A DNA stretch of 64,000 nt from assembly GCF_000265205.3 (NCBI RefSeq), contig NC_018000.1, positions 620,001-684,000 of the forward strand, in the 5' to 3' direction. The notes under the pieces are model-generated. The model was not told where the DNA came from, searched no databases, and saw nothing but the letters and a program-made list of their open reading frames with translations. A program made the position numbers and the translations under genes. Of this stretch, positions 8,600 to 16,832 are shown piece by piece. The stretch is from Sinorhizobium fredii USDA 257 (lineage in GTDB: Bacteria; Pseudomonadota; Alphaproteobacteria; Rhizobiales; Rhizobiaceae). The first letter of the stretch is position 1. Each line of letters starts with the position of its first letter.

Positions 8600-9559
8600 A
8601 TGAACACGTCATCCGTCGATTCCGGCCGCGTGCACGATGCGCCGTCGAAGAACTGGGTCTACCGCGTGCTGCCGCGGGCGCTCTGGCCCTATGCGCAACT
8701 TGCCCGTTGGGATCGGCCGATCGGCTGGCAATTGCTGATGTGGCCCTGCCTTTGGTCCGCCGCGCTGGCGGCGGGGACCGCAGCGGCGCTCGGCAGCTTC
8801 TCCCCGGCACGCTTCCTCTTCCATGTCCTTCTCTTCGTTGCCGGGGCGATCGCCATGCGCGGCGCCGGCTGCACCTATAACGATATCGTCGATCACGAGA
8901 TCGATATGGAAGTCGCCCGCACCCGTTCGAGGCCGCTGCCGTCCGGTCGCGTCACCCGCACCCAGGCGAAGGCCTTCATGGTGCTGCAGGCGCTCGTGGG
9001 TCTCTTCGTTCTGCTGCAGTTCAATGCCTTCACGATCCTTCTCGGCATCGTCTCGCTGGCTCTGGTGGCAATCTATCCTTTCGCCAAGCGGTTTACCGAC
9101 TGGCCGCAATTCTTCCTCGGTCTGGCATTTTCCTGGGGCGCCATCATGGGGTGGTCGGCGGAATTCGGGTCGCTGTCGTTCGCCGCCGTCCTGCTCTACA
9201 CCGCAGCAATCGCCTGGACCATCGGCTACGATACGATCTATGCATATCAGGACAGGGAAGACGACGAATTGATCGGCGTCCGCTCGACGGCACGCCGCTT
9301 CGGCGACAATCCGCGCCCCTGGCTGATGGGGCTCTACGGCTTGACCGTTCTCCTGATGTTTTTCGCATTTCTGGCTGGCGGGGCTGGTTTTTTCGCCCAT
9401 CTCGGCCTCGCGGTGGCGGCTGTCATGCTCGCCTATCAGATCCTGGTGCTGAACATCCACGACGCCGAACAGTGCCTTGCACTCTTCAAATTCAACAGTG
9501 TCGTCGGGCTGATCGTCTTCGCCGGGCTAGTGCTTGCGCTTCTGCTGCGTCTGATATGA
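8600..9559 (+). CDS. ubiA: 4-hydroxybenzoate octaprenyltransferase
   Basis: UbiA prenylates 4-hydroxybenzoate in ubiquinone synthesis, at the inner membrane. The product has 319 residues and multiple membrane helices. The two Asp-rich active-site motifs are visible: NDIVDHEIDMEVARTRSRPL (about 94-113) and DTIYAYQDREDDELIGVRS (about 214-232). SARLARWDRPIG-like text near the N-terminus (QLARWDRPIGWQLLMWPC) is also typical. Length is normal. Its stop codon is almost touching the minus-strand terminator hairpin at 9563-9585. Confidence 0.95.
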   Translation: MNTSSVDSGRVHDAPSKNWVYRVLPRALWPYAQLARWDRPIGWQLLMWPCLWSAALAAGTAAALGSFSPARFLFHVLLFVAGAIAMRGAGCTYNDIVDHEIDMEVARTRSRPLPSGRVTRTQAKAFMVLQALVGLFVLLQFNAFTILLGIVSLALVAIYPFAKRFTDWPQFFLGLAFSWGAIMGWSAEFGSLSFAAVLLYTAAIAWTIGYDTIYAYQDREDDELIGVRSTARRFGDNPRPWLMGLYGLTVLLMFFAFLAGGAGFFAHLGLAVAAVMLAYQILVLNIHDAEQCLALFKFNSVVGLIVFAGLVLALLLRLI

Positions 9560-9585
9560 AAAATCCTCCGAGAGATCCGGAGGAT
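9559..9585 (-). terminator. Rho-independent terminator of the small minus-strand gene
   Basis: On the minus strand an 8-bp stem ATCCTCCG/CGGAGGAT (9585-9578 with 9570-9563) with a 7-base loop is followed directly by TTTTTC. It has the form of an intrinsic terminator for the 34-residue gene at 9615-9719, and it sits against the ubiA stop. Confidence 0.7.
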
Positions 9586-9614
9586 AGGAAATTCAACTTG
9601 ATCAGGTCGGGGGA

Positions 9615-9719
9615 TCACGCCCAGCTTGCTTCGGCGTCCGCCTTGCGGCGGATGGCAGAAATGCGCGTGCGAACAGCGGCCCGAAGGTTGATGAGGGTGG
9701 CGAGCAGGCGCTTGCGCAT
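9615..9719 (-). CDS. Small Arg-rich peptide, 34 residues (unknown)
   Basis: ATG 9719 is preceded at a 5-base distance by a near-perfect ribosome site AAGGAGG (9731-9725). The frame runs 34 codons to TGA 9615-9617 and is followed 30 bases later by an intrinsic terminator. The peptide starts MRKRLLATLINLRAAVRTR, has seven Arg and two Lys against one Asp and one Glu, and could form an amphipathic basic helix. It ends ADAEASWA. An in-frame ATG 15 bases upstream (9734) would overlap the ribosome site and is less likely. I do not recognise a family. The complete minus-strand unit (space for a promoter, ribosome site, frame, terminator) argues it is real. Confidence 0.6.
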   Translation of the reverse strand: MRKRLLATLINLRAAVRTRISAIRRKADAEASWA

Positions 9720-9796
9720 CGGTACCTCCTTCATTCGTTGCCTTGGCTATGCGCCGCTTGTGGCATGACGAAGGCCGCGCCTGCTGTTCCCGCCGT

Positions 9797-9830
9797 AACA
9801 AAAAGCCGGCCGCAGGGATTTGGCCGGCTT
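9797..9830 (-). terminator. Rho-independent terminator after DUF6101 gene
   Basis: On the minus strand AAGCCGGCC and GGCCGGCTT (9830-9822 with 9811-9803) form a 9-bp stem with a 10-base loop, followed by TTTTTG. It lies 24 bases after the DUF6101 stop and insulates the small gene at 9615-9719 from upstream transcription. Confidence 0.8.
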
Positions 9831-9853
9831 CTGAACTGGAGATGGATGGGCGG

Positions 9854-10420
9854 TCAGGACCGAGCGATGATCTCGCGGCCGTCGATTTTCATATGCACAC
9901 CGAGCTTGCCGGTGGAGCGGCGCACGAGGAAGCGTGGACGGCGCTCGGCAAAGAAGGAGTGGCGCCGGCGCGGCTTCACCGGTGCGGTGCGGATCTCGCC
10001 GAGATGTTCTTCCAGCGGCCGGGCGACCCCGTCCGCTTCGACCATCAGCATCGGGATGCGATAGGCCTCCGCCCAGGCACGCCAGTCGGCCGCGATGTCG
10101 GATAAATCATGCGCAACGAGCAACGGGATGCAAAGATCCGGATCGTCGTGATGAAGCTCCAGCGTCACAGTTACCTCCCCGTCGCCATGGTCGATGGCCC
10201 GCGCAGCCACGCCCTTGAAAGCTCGCGCAGGCAAGGCGATCGAAAGGGGCAGGCCGCTGGATGGTAGCACCTTGCGCAGAACGGCGCCACGGTGGTCGAG
10301 GCTGATGCTCACATTGCCCACATCGCCGCGCAGGACATAGGTCGCCTGCTGGGGAAAACGCTTCGGGTCGAGCCGCAGCGTATTTCCGGCCCAAGCCGGT
10401 TGAGAAAGTGTGTTGCGCAT
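9854..10420 (-). CDS. DUF6101 family protein
   Basis: A 188-residue soluble protein that I match to the rhizobial DUF6101 family. It begins MRNTLSQPAWAGNTLRLDP, has LRGDVGNVSISLDHRGAVL in the N-terminal half, and ends with a basic region (VKPRRRHSFFAERRPRFLVRR) and HMKIDGREIIARS. Start ATG 10420 has AAGGGCG upstream; a TTG six bases earlier is unlikely. There is no signal peptide or membrane helix. Function is unknown. It is a single-gene unit with its own terminator. Confidence 0.65.
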   Translation of the reverse strand: MRNTLSQPAWAGNTLRLDPKRFPQQATYVLRGDVGNVSISLDHRGAVLRKVLPSSGLPLSIALPARAFKGVAARAIDHGDGEVTVTLELHHDDPDLCIPLLVAHDLSDIAADWRAWAEAYRIPMLMVEADGVARPLEEHLGEIRTAPVKPRRRHSFFAERRPRFLVRRSTGKLGVHMKIDGREIIARS

Positions 10421-10748
10421 TTTCAATCGCCCTTGTTTTCCTTGAGAGCCGGTTCCCGGTCTTCTCCTCGGGACGTTTTCGTCCTCTATGGGCTGGAGGA
10501 TAGGCGGCCCCTCTTCCGGACGACTTAAAAATCGCGGTTAAAAAAACTTTGCGTCGCCCGATGGTTAGCAAAAGCCGAGGTGGCAAGGTTTCTCTTTCGT
10601 CAACAAAAAGGCCGGCATTTTGCGGTTCGCCGGACAGTCGGCCGAAAAGCCACGCGCAAGCCTGTTGATCCAGGTTCGGATGATCGGATAACTATCGGGG
10701 ATGTCGCGACGCCGGCTGTCCCCGATCCTTGTTGGCGGGGCGACGCGC
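10421..10748. other. Divergent intergenic region, DUF6101 / DUF1217
   Basis: A 328-base gap holding the two divergent promoters. It includes an AT-rich patch (ACTTAAAAATCGCGGTTAAAAAAAC, about 10522-10547) and an inverted repeat ATCGGGGA (10694-10701) with TCCCCGAT (10719-10726) 23 bases before the DUF1217 start. The repeat could be an operator or leader hairpin. I find no gene or RNA element in it. Confidence 0.4.
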
Positions 10749-13058
10749 ATGGTTTCGACCTATCTCGACTATAATCTCATCGCGCGGGACATGAAGGTCA
10801 GCCTGAAGCGCGTGTCGGAGCAGACGGTCGTCGCGCGCGACATGCAATACTACAAAGAGAATATCGGCAATGTGAGCTCGGTCGACGCGTTCCTCGACGA
10901 CTACCGCCTCTATTCCTACGCGATGACGGCCTTTGGCCTGGGAGACATGATCGATTCGGTCGCCTTCATGCGCAAGGTGTTGGAAAGCGACCTCTCCGAC
11001 GCGAGCAGCTTCGCCAACAACCTGACGGACGACCGCTATCGCGAATTCGCTCTCGCTTATAGCTTCAGCGGCGGGACCGCCGTCTCGCAGACGGAGGCGC
11101 AGCTCGACGAGATCATCGGCCTCTATGATACGAGCATTCTCAATATCGCGGAGACCCAGAAGGAGGAGACCCGCTACTACAACATCATGATCGATAAGAT
11201 CACCAGCGTCGATCAGCTGTTGAATAACGACCGGCTCAGAGCCTACGTCTTCACCGCCTACGGCATCGACGAGAGCACCTACTCCCGCCAGACGCTCCGC
11301 AACGTGCTCTCCAGCAGTTCCGACGATGCGAGCAGCTACGAGAATACGGTGATCGCTCCTCAGATCACCAGCCTCGAGGCGGCCAAGGCCGAGGCGCAGT
11401 CGAAGCTGGCGGCAGGCGGACTTACGGATGCCGAGGAGACGGAACTCACACGCAATATAACGACCTATGCCAACTCGATCGCCACGCTGAACAACTATCT
11501 CGACCTCGCCGCCGCCTTCGACTTTGACTCCGACGGCGCGGTGACCGCAGGCGCTGCCCAGACGGCCGAGAACAAGGACGCGACCAACGAGCTCTATGTC
11601 TACAGCAATTCCCGCGTCACGCAGCAGGCAGCGCTGCTGAACAAGGCCTATTTCGAGGAGAAGATAGAGACGATCACGACCGTCGACGAACTCGTTTCCG
11701 ATACGCGCCTCTACGGCTATATCAGGACCGCCTTCGACCTCACCGGGGTCACAGTCGTTTCCGCAACGATCAAAAACATTCTCACAAGCGACCCGGATGA
11801 TCCGGACAGCTATGTCAACACGGTCGGCGGCGGCGACGAGAACTACATAGCGCTTGCCGGTGCCTTCAATTTTGAGGAGGACGGCACGCTGGCCGATGGC
11901 GACAGCGCGCAGACTTCGGCCCAGACGACGCTCACCTCAAATCGCTACCTGACGCGCTACAACGACGAGGACGACGAGGCGGACGAGGCGGCGATCAGTG
12001 CCTACAAGGCTGCTGTCGCTGGCATGACGTCCGTCGACGAGTTCATCAATTCCGCTTCGATCTATGATTTCGCCCTGCAGGCTGTCGGTTTGGATCCCGA
12101 CACGGCCAGCGCCCGCACCATAAAGCGCGTCCTGACCAGCGACCTCACCGATGCGGAAAGCTACGTCTACACGCTGAAGGACGGGCGATACGTGACGCTC
12201 GCCAAACTGTTCAACTTTACGACAGACGGTGAGATCGGCGCGCCGGCCCTGGCTCAATCCGAAACGCAAATCCAGGAAACCGCGAAGAACTACATCGTCA
12301 TCAAGTCCCGTTTTGGTTCTGAAGAGGACAGGACAGCGGCCGAAGAGGAAGGCGAATATTATACCGCCGAGGTCGCCAAGATTTCCTCGCTCGACGAATT
12401 TCTGGCGGACAGCCGTCTCGTCACTATCGCGCTCGAGGCGAACGGCATCGACCCGGAGGGCGTGACCAGCGATTTCCTCCGTGACATCTTCGCCTCCGAT
12501 CTCGACGATCCCGAGAGCGTCATCAACGAGCAGGAGAATTCCGCCGCCTATGTCTCGCTCGTTACCTCTTTCAATTTCGACAGCGAAGGAAACGTACTGC
12601 GCGAGGATCAGGACGCAATTGTCACACGCCAGGGACTTTACGAGACGCTCGACCAATATCTGCGTCAGACACTGGAAGAGCAGGCGGGCGAGGACAATGA
12701 AGGCGTCCGCCTTGCACTTTATTTCGAGCGGAAGGCGGGCTCGCTCGTCGATGCCTATGACCTCCTGGCGGACGACGCGCTCGCCGAGGTGTTCCGCACG
12801 ATCTTCAGCTTGCCCGACGAGTTCAGCTCAATGGACATCGACCAGCAGGCGAAGATCGTCGAAAAGAACCTCGATCTCGAGAAACTGAGCGACCCGGCTG
12901 AACTCAAGAAACTTCTGGCGCGCTTTGCGGTGCTTTACGATCTGGAAAACAACACGGAGGTCGACCCAGCGGTGATCGTACTATCGAGCACGGGAAGCAG
13001 CGTCGGCATCAGCGCCGATACGCTCTATACGCTTTCTCAGCTCAGGATGGGTGGATAA
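10749..13058 (+). CDS. DUF1217 multi-repeat protein
   Basis: A 769-residue acidic protein built from at least five copies of a DUF1217-type unit of 70-110 residues. Each copy reads roughly Y-x5-I-x(S/T)VD-xxL-x-DxRLYxY, then A-x-G-(L/I)-D, then a VL-x-SDLDD-x-S-Y block and FNFxxDG. The copies begin near residues 34, 143, 310, 430 and 545, with a degenerate sixth near 665. No signal peptide or membrane segment is present. ATG 10749 (MVSTYLDYNL) is chosen over an upstream ATG lying inside the inverted repeat. Some family members lie near rhizobial flagellar genes, but none are here. Function is unknown; a structural or surface filament-associated role is speculation. Confidence 0.75.
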   Translation: MVSTYLDYNLIARDMKVSLKRVSEQTVVARDMQYYKENIGNVSSVDAFLDDYRLYSYAMTAFGLGDMIDSVAFMRKVLESDLSDASSFANNLTDDRYREFALAYSFSGGTAVSQTEAQLDEIIGLYDTSILNIAETQKEETRYYNIMIDKITSVDQLLNNDRLRAYVFTAYGIDESTYSRQTLRNVLSSSSDDASSYENTVIAPQITSLEAAKAEAQSKLAAGGLTDAEETELTRNITTYANSIATLNNYLDLAAAFDFDSDGAVTAGAAQTAENKDATNELYVYSNSRVTQQAALLNKAYFEEKIETITTVDELVSDTRLYGYIRTAFDLTGVTVVSATIKNILTSDPDDPDSYVNTVGGGDENYIALAGAFNFEEDGTLADGDSAQTSAQTTLTSNRYLTRYNDEDDEADEAAISAYKAAVAGMTSVDEFINSASIYDFALQAVGLDPDTASARTIKRVLTSDLTDAESYVYTLKDGRYVTLAKLFNFTTDGEIGAPALAQSETQIQETAKNYIVIKSRFGSEEDRTAAEEEGEYYTAEVAKISSLDEFLADSRLVTIALEANGIDPEGVTSDFLRDIFASDLDDPESVINEQENSAAYVSLVTSFNFDSEGNVLREDQDAIVTRQGLYETLDQYLRQTLEEQAGEDNEGVRLALYFERKAGSLVDAYDLLADDALAEVFRTIFSLPDEFSSMDIDQQAKIVEKNLDLEKLSDPAELKKLLARFAVLYDLENNTEVDPAVIVLSSTGSSVGISADTLYTLSQLRMGG

Positions 13059-13074
13059 GCGCGCGGCCTTCGTC

Positions 13075-14505
13075 TCACTCCTGGCGCAGCACCTTGTCCG
13101 GATTCATGATCCCAGCGGGATCGAAGGCATGCTTGATCCGCCGCATCAGCTCGATCTCGATCGGCGAGCGGATGGCCGCGAGTTCGTCGCGCTTCAACTG
13201 GCCGATGCCGTGTTCGGCCGAAATCGATCCGTTATATTTCAGCACGATGGCGTGGACGATGGCATTTACTTCGCGCCAGCGGGCCAGAAAGGCGCCGCGG
13301 TCCGCGCCGACCGGCTGGGAAATGTTGTAGTGGATGTTGCCGTCGCCCATATGGCCGAAGGCGCAGACGCGCGCATCGGGGATCGCCGTCATGACCGCCG
13401 CGTCAGCCTCGGCCATGAAGGCCGGAATGCTCGACACCGGCACGGAAACGTCGTGCTTGATCGAGCCGCCTTCGGGCTTCTGCGCCGGAGACATGCTCTC
13501 GCGCATGTGCCATAGCGCCTTTCGCTGCGCTTCGCTCTGGGCGATGACGGCATTTTCGACGAGCCCGTCGGCGATGCCCGCCTCGAGCAGGCTTTGCACC
13601 ATGCGCTCCGCGCTCTCGGCGGCGTCCGATGTGGAGATATCGATCAGCGCATACCAGGGATGGCTCGTTTCCATCGGATCGCGCACGCCCGGTATGTGGC
13701 GGGTGGTGAACTCGATGCCGAGCCTCGGCATCAGTTCGAAACCGGTCAAGGCGGGCCCGCAGAGGCTCGATGCCCGGTCGAAGAGAGCGAGCGCGTCTTC
13801 GACGCTTGCGAGGCCGGCAAAGGCGACCTGATGGCCGCGCGGTTTCGGGAAGAGCTTCAGGACCGCGCCGGTGATGACGCCGAGCGTCCCTTCCGCGCCG
13901 ATGAAGAGATCGCGCAGGTCATAGCCGGTATTGTCCTTCTTGAGCCGCCGGAGCCCGTCCCAGACTTCTCCGGTCGGAAGCACGACCTCCAGCCCCAGGC
14001 AGAACTGGCGCATATTGCCATAGGCAAGCACGGCGGTGCCGCCGGCATTGGTCGAGAGATTGCCGCCGATCCGTGCCGAGCCTTCCGATCCGAGCGACAG
14101 AGGGAACAAGCGGTCGACGTCGTCGGCCGCCTTCTGGATATCCGCGAGAATGCAGCCGGCGTCGGCAACGATGACATTGCCGACAGGATCGATATCGCGA
14201 ATCCGGTTCATGCGCTCGAGCGACAGCACCACGTCGGACTTCCCTTCGCGCGGGATTTGCCCGGCCACGTGGCCGGTGTTTCCGCCCTGCGGCACGATGG
14301 CCGTTTGCGTCCGGCTGGCGAGCTCAAGGATGCGCGAGATTTCGTCGACCGAACCGGGCCTGAGGACAAGCGGGGTGGTGCCGCGGTAGAGGCCGCGCGA
14401 TTCGACCAGATAGGGTGCCGTCTCCGCCGGTCCGGTCAGCGCATGGCCCGGCCCGACGATGTCGGTGAAGGAGGCGATCAGTTCGGGAGAAGGAATTGTG
14501 TTCAT
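13075..14505 (-). CDS. GlcD-like FAD-linked oxidase (D-2-hydroxyacid dehydrogenase)
   Basis: A 476-residue FAD enzyme of the GlcD/D-lactate/D-2-hydroxyglutarate dehydrogenase group. The N-terminal PCMH FAD-binding fold shows TAIVPQGGNTGHVAGQIP, GSEGSARIGGNLSTNAGG and FIGAEGTLGVITGAVLKLFP. The C-terminal oxidase domain shows FGHMGDGNIHYNISQP and SISAEHGIGQLKRDEL. Start ATG 14505 (MNTIPSPELIASF) has GGCAGGATC upstream. It lies 60 bases after tsaC on the same strand, so it is probably the distal gene of that unit. The exact 2-hydroxyacid substrate cannot be told. Confidence 0.88.
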   Translation of the reverse strand: MNTIPSPELIASFTDIVGPGHALTGPAETAPYLVESRGLYRGTTPLVLRPGSVDEISRILELASRTQTAIVPQGGNTGHVAGQIPREGKSDVVLSLERMNRIRDIDPVGNVIVADAGCILADIQKAADDVDRLFPLSLGSEGSARIGGNLSTNAGGTAVLAYGNMRQFCLGLEVVLPTGEVWDGLRRLKKDNTGYDLRDLFIGAEGTLGVITGAVLKLFPKPRGHQVAFAGLASVEDALALFDRASSLCGPALTGFELMPRLGIEFTTRHIPGVRDPMETSHPWYALIDISTSDAAESAERMVQSLLEAGIADGLVENAVIAQSEAQRKALWHMRESMSPAQKPEGGSIKHDVSVPVSSIPAFMAEADAAVMTAIPDARVCAFGHMGDGNIHYNISQPVGADRGAFLARWREVNAIVHAIVLKYNGSISAEHGIGQLKRDELAAIRSPIEIELMRRIKHAFDPAGIMNPDKVLRQE

Positions 14506-14565
14506 GATCCTGCCTGGGATTTCTCTTGCCGAAACAGCCCGGCTGCGCACGTTTCGCGCTTCCGG

Positions 14566-15540
14566 TCAGGCCCTCGGGGCGGCCGCCCGCTCGAGGCGGT
14601 CGACGATCGCTTCGCCGAGACCCTGGCGCGGGACCGGCCCGAAAGCGATACTCGCAGCGCCGCTCGCATCCGCCTTCTTCATATAATCGAAAAGATTGGC
14701 GGCCGCTTCCCTGAGATTGCCGCTGGGGCTGAGGTCGAGGACGATCGCCGCGGCGATCTCGCCGGGTAGCGCCTTGCCGCCGAAGCGGATCAGAGCCTCG
14801 CCTTCGCGGACGTCCTTGGCGTTGAGCCGAACCGCGGCGCCCGGCGCATAGTGCGAGGCAAGCATGCCCGGCGCTTCGATCGTGGCGCCCGCCGCTTCCG
14901 GTCGTTCGACGGGAAGGCCGGTCAACGCCTCGATCTCGGCCGCGTCGAGACCACCCGGCCGAAGCAGCCGGAGGCTGCCGTCCTCGACCTTGATGATCGT
15001 CGATTCGAGGCCGATCTCTGCAGGACCCGCATCCAGGATCAGTTTCAGCTTCGGCCCGAGGTCGACCTCCACATGCGTTGCGCTGGTCGGACTGATCCTG
15101 CCCGACGTATTGGCGCTCGGGGCCGCCAGCGGCCGGCCAAAGTGTCCAATCACCCGCCGGGAGAAACCCTCGGGCATGCGGATCCCGAGCGTGTCGAGCC
15201 CGGCGGAGGCCAGCGCATGCACGCCGCTTTCCGGTCGCTGCGGCAGGATCAGCGTCAGAGGTCCGGGCCAGAAGGCTTCCGCGAGGCGCCGGGAGATTTG
15301 ATCGAACGCCACATGCGCTTCGGCCATTGCCATGTCGGAGACATGGCAGATCAGCGGATTGAAGCGCGGCCGGCCCTTCATCTCGTAGATGCGGCTGATC
15401 GCATCGGCATTGGTCGCATCCGCAGCAAGCCCGTAGACGGTTTCCGTCGGGATCGCGACCGGTTCGCCTTCTGAAAGCACGGCGCAGGCCTTTTCGATCG
15501 CTCGATCCGGTTCGTTGCGCGTATCGATGATTTCGGCCAT
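14566..15540 (-). CDS. tsaC: L-threonylcarbamoyladenylate synthase, Sua5/TsaC
   Basis: Makes threonylcarbamoyl-AMP from threonine, bicarbonate and ATP, the first step of t6A modification of tRNAs reading ANN codons. The product has 324 residues: a YrdC domain (about 15-200) with EPVAIPTETVYGLAADATN, KGRPRFNPLICHVSD and APSANTSGRISPTSATHV, plus the C-terminal Sua5 domain (about 220-320) preceded by EAPGMLASHYAPGA. It is therefore the long Sua5 form. It begins at ATG 15540 and is followed by the GlcD-like gene. Confidence 0.93.
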   Translation of the reverse strand: MAEIIDTRNEPDRAIEKACAVLSEGEPVAIPTETVYGLAADATNADAISRIYEMKGRPRFNPLICHVSDMAMAEAHVAFDQISRRLAEAFWPGPLTLILPQRPESGVHALASAGLDTLGIRMPEGFSRRVIGHFGRPLAAPSANTSGRISPTSATHVEVDLGPKLKLILDAGPAEIGLESTIIKVEDGSLRLLRPGGLDAAEIEALTGLPVERPEAAGATIEAPGMLASHYAPGAAVRLNAKDVREGEALIRFGGKALPGEIAAAIVLDLSPSGNLREAAANLFDYMKKADASGAASIAFGPVPRQGLGEAIVDRLERAAAPRA

Positions 15541-15619
15541 GGCGGTTCCGATCCTTTCCGTCGCTTCCTTAACGGAGGAGGAGGGAAAACAGAAAGACTT
15601 TCTTCGCCGACGGGCGGGA

Positions 15620-16219
15620 TCAGAGGCTCCGAATAACCCGCCGCAAAGCCTCGTCGCGTGCGCCGAGCATCAGGACGTTCTTGAGCGCCACTTTCGGGTC
15701 CTGCGTCCGGAAGATCAGCCCATTGCCGCGAACGTTGCGATTGATGGCCATTTGCCCAAGTTCGGAGTCCGGCGCGATGGCGACGGCGAAATACATGCGT
15801 GAATAGCTGGTTTGTATCCGTTCGAAGAAATGCGTCTCGTCCCCGAGGTCGGAGAAGAAGTTGGCGAAGTAGAAAGCCCAGGTGATTTCGCGCGATTGGT
15901 TGAGCTTCGCCTTAGCGGCTGTCACATGGCAATAGCCGAGGTGGGGGCTATCGGCGAGCGTCCGGTGGAAGATCATCTTCGGGAACTGGATGGAGGCGTG
16001 AAAGCCGTTGATCCGCTTGTGAGTCGTCTCTCCCGCCGCCTGCAATTTCTGGCCGGTTCTCTCGGCCACCTCTTCATGGGTCATGTAGCGGCGCTGCTCG
16101 GGCATCCACGGGCGGCGCCGGTCAAAGCGGCCGGTGCGCAGGAACTCCGTGTGGCCCGCCGTTTTCGGCGTCGGCGCCTGCGCTTTGCCGGAGGCGTCGT
16201 AGTATCTGAGCTTTGCCAT
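15620..16219 (-). CDS. Conserved hypothetical protein (possibly DUF6656)
   Basis: A 199-residue soluble protein, MAKLRYYDASGKAQ at the start, with RRRPWMPEQRRYMTHEEV (about 35-52), a central FHRTLADSPHLGYCHVT and ITWAFYFANFFSDLGDE. It resembles a rhizobial family I believe is catalogued as DUF6656, but I cannot confirm that name. ATG 16219 is chosen because AGAGGT lies just upstream. No signal peptide, membrane helix or catalytic motif is evident. It is 79 bases upstream of tsaC on the same strand. Confidence 0.5.
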   Translation of the reverse strand: MAKLRYYDASGKAQAPTPKTAGHTEFLRTGRFDRRRPWMPEQRRYMTHEEVAERTGQKLQAAGETTHKRINGFHASIQFPKMIFHRTLADSPHLGYCHVTAAKAKLNQSREITWAFYFANFFSDLGDETHFFERIQTSYSRMYFAVAIAPDSELGQMAINRNVRGNGLIFRTQDPKVALKNVLMLGARDEALRRVIRSL

Positions 16220-16832
16220 CGACCTCTGTGTCACCTAGTCCGTCAAACGGATTGATCCGTCAGTGAACGCTAAATCACTATGGTTAACAGAGTATTTCGG
16301 GCGCCACACTGGCTGCTCCGCATCGCCTGTATGTCGCAAAATGGCCAGTTGTCTTCGCGGCGGGGATGGCGCGGTTAAGAAAAGCTTCAGCTGCTGAAAT
16401 AGACATCTATCATCTTGTTTATTATAAAAAATGTGACGGACGTCTCCATGCGGCCGCGCGAAAATCTCTGTCGTCTTTCCGGAATGGAATGTCGCACACC
16501 GGCAATTGCCGAGCCGGGCTGCGCGCTTAGATTGGGATGCTCAAGGTGCCGCCTCTCAGAGGGGGCGGAGAATTGGGAAGCCGGTCAAATCCCGGCGCTG
16601 CCCCCGCAACGGTGGTGGAGTGAAAGCCACGGCAGAGAGCCACTGGACAGGTCGTCCGGGAAGGTGCCGGGCTGGTCCTTCGGGGACGACTCCAGAGCCC
16701 GGAAACCAGCCTTGGAGCGAAACGACCGTAACAGGTTGCGGCGGGCAGCCGGATCGGAGCTATGGCGTACGGCAAATCACCGGCGCGGTTCCTGTCCTGC
16801 CTGTCCGAAACAGGGCTAACGAGGACATGGGC
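16220..16832. other. Long intergenic region with gbc promoter and riboswitch
   Basis: A 613-base gap between the divergent hypothetical gene and gbcA. The first part (16220-16500) should hold both promoters; an AT-rich run is at 16414-16436. The second part is the cobalamin riboswitch and its expression platform. The open frame from 16506 into gbcA is an accident of the riboswitch having no stop in that frame. Confidence 0.7.
16540..16712 (+). ncRNA. Cobalamin riboswitch
   Basis: The conserved blocks are in order: GGTGCC (16545-16550), the core GGGAA...AAATCCCGGCGCTGCCCCCGCAAC (16574-16610), AGCCACTGG (16638-16646), GGGAAGGTGCC (16658-16668) and the 3' box AGCCCGGAAACCAGCC (16696-16711). These are the signature elements of the AdoCbl riboswitch. 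Between it and gbcA a small hairpin CCTGT-CCGAA-ACAGG (16800-16814) precedes the GAGG ribosome site (16821-16824), suggesting control of translation initiation. Expected behaviour is repression of gbcAB when cobalamin is plentiful. Confidence 0.93.

Noticed and set aside
10521..10549. CtrA-like TTAA pair before the DUF1217 gene
   Set aside because: The two TTAA are nine bases apart, not seven, so the CtrA consensus is not met.
16506..16832. N-terminal extension of GbcA
   Set aside because: In-frame but encoded by the riboswitch; the family starts near ATG 16833, which has its own ribosome site.
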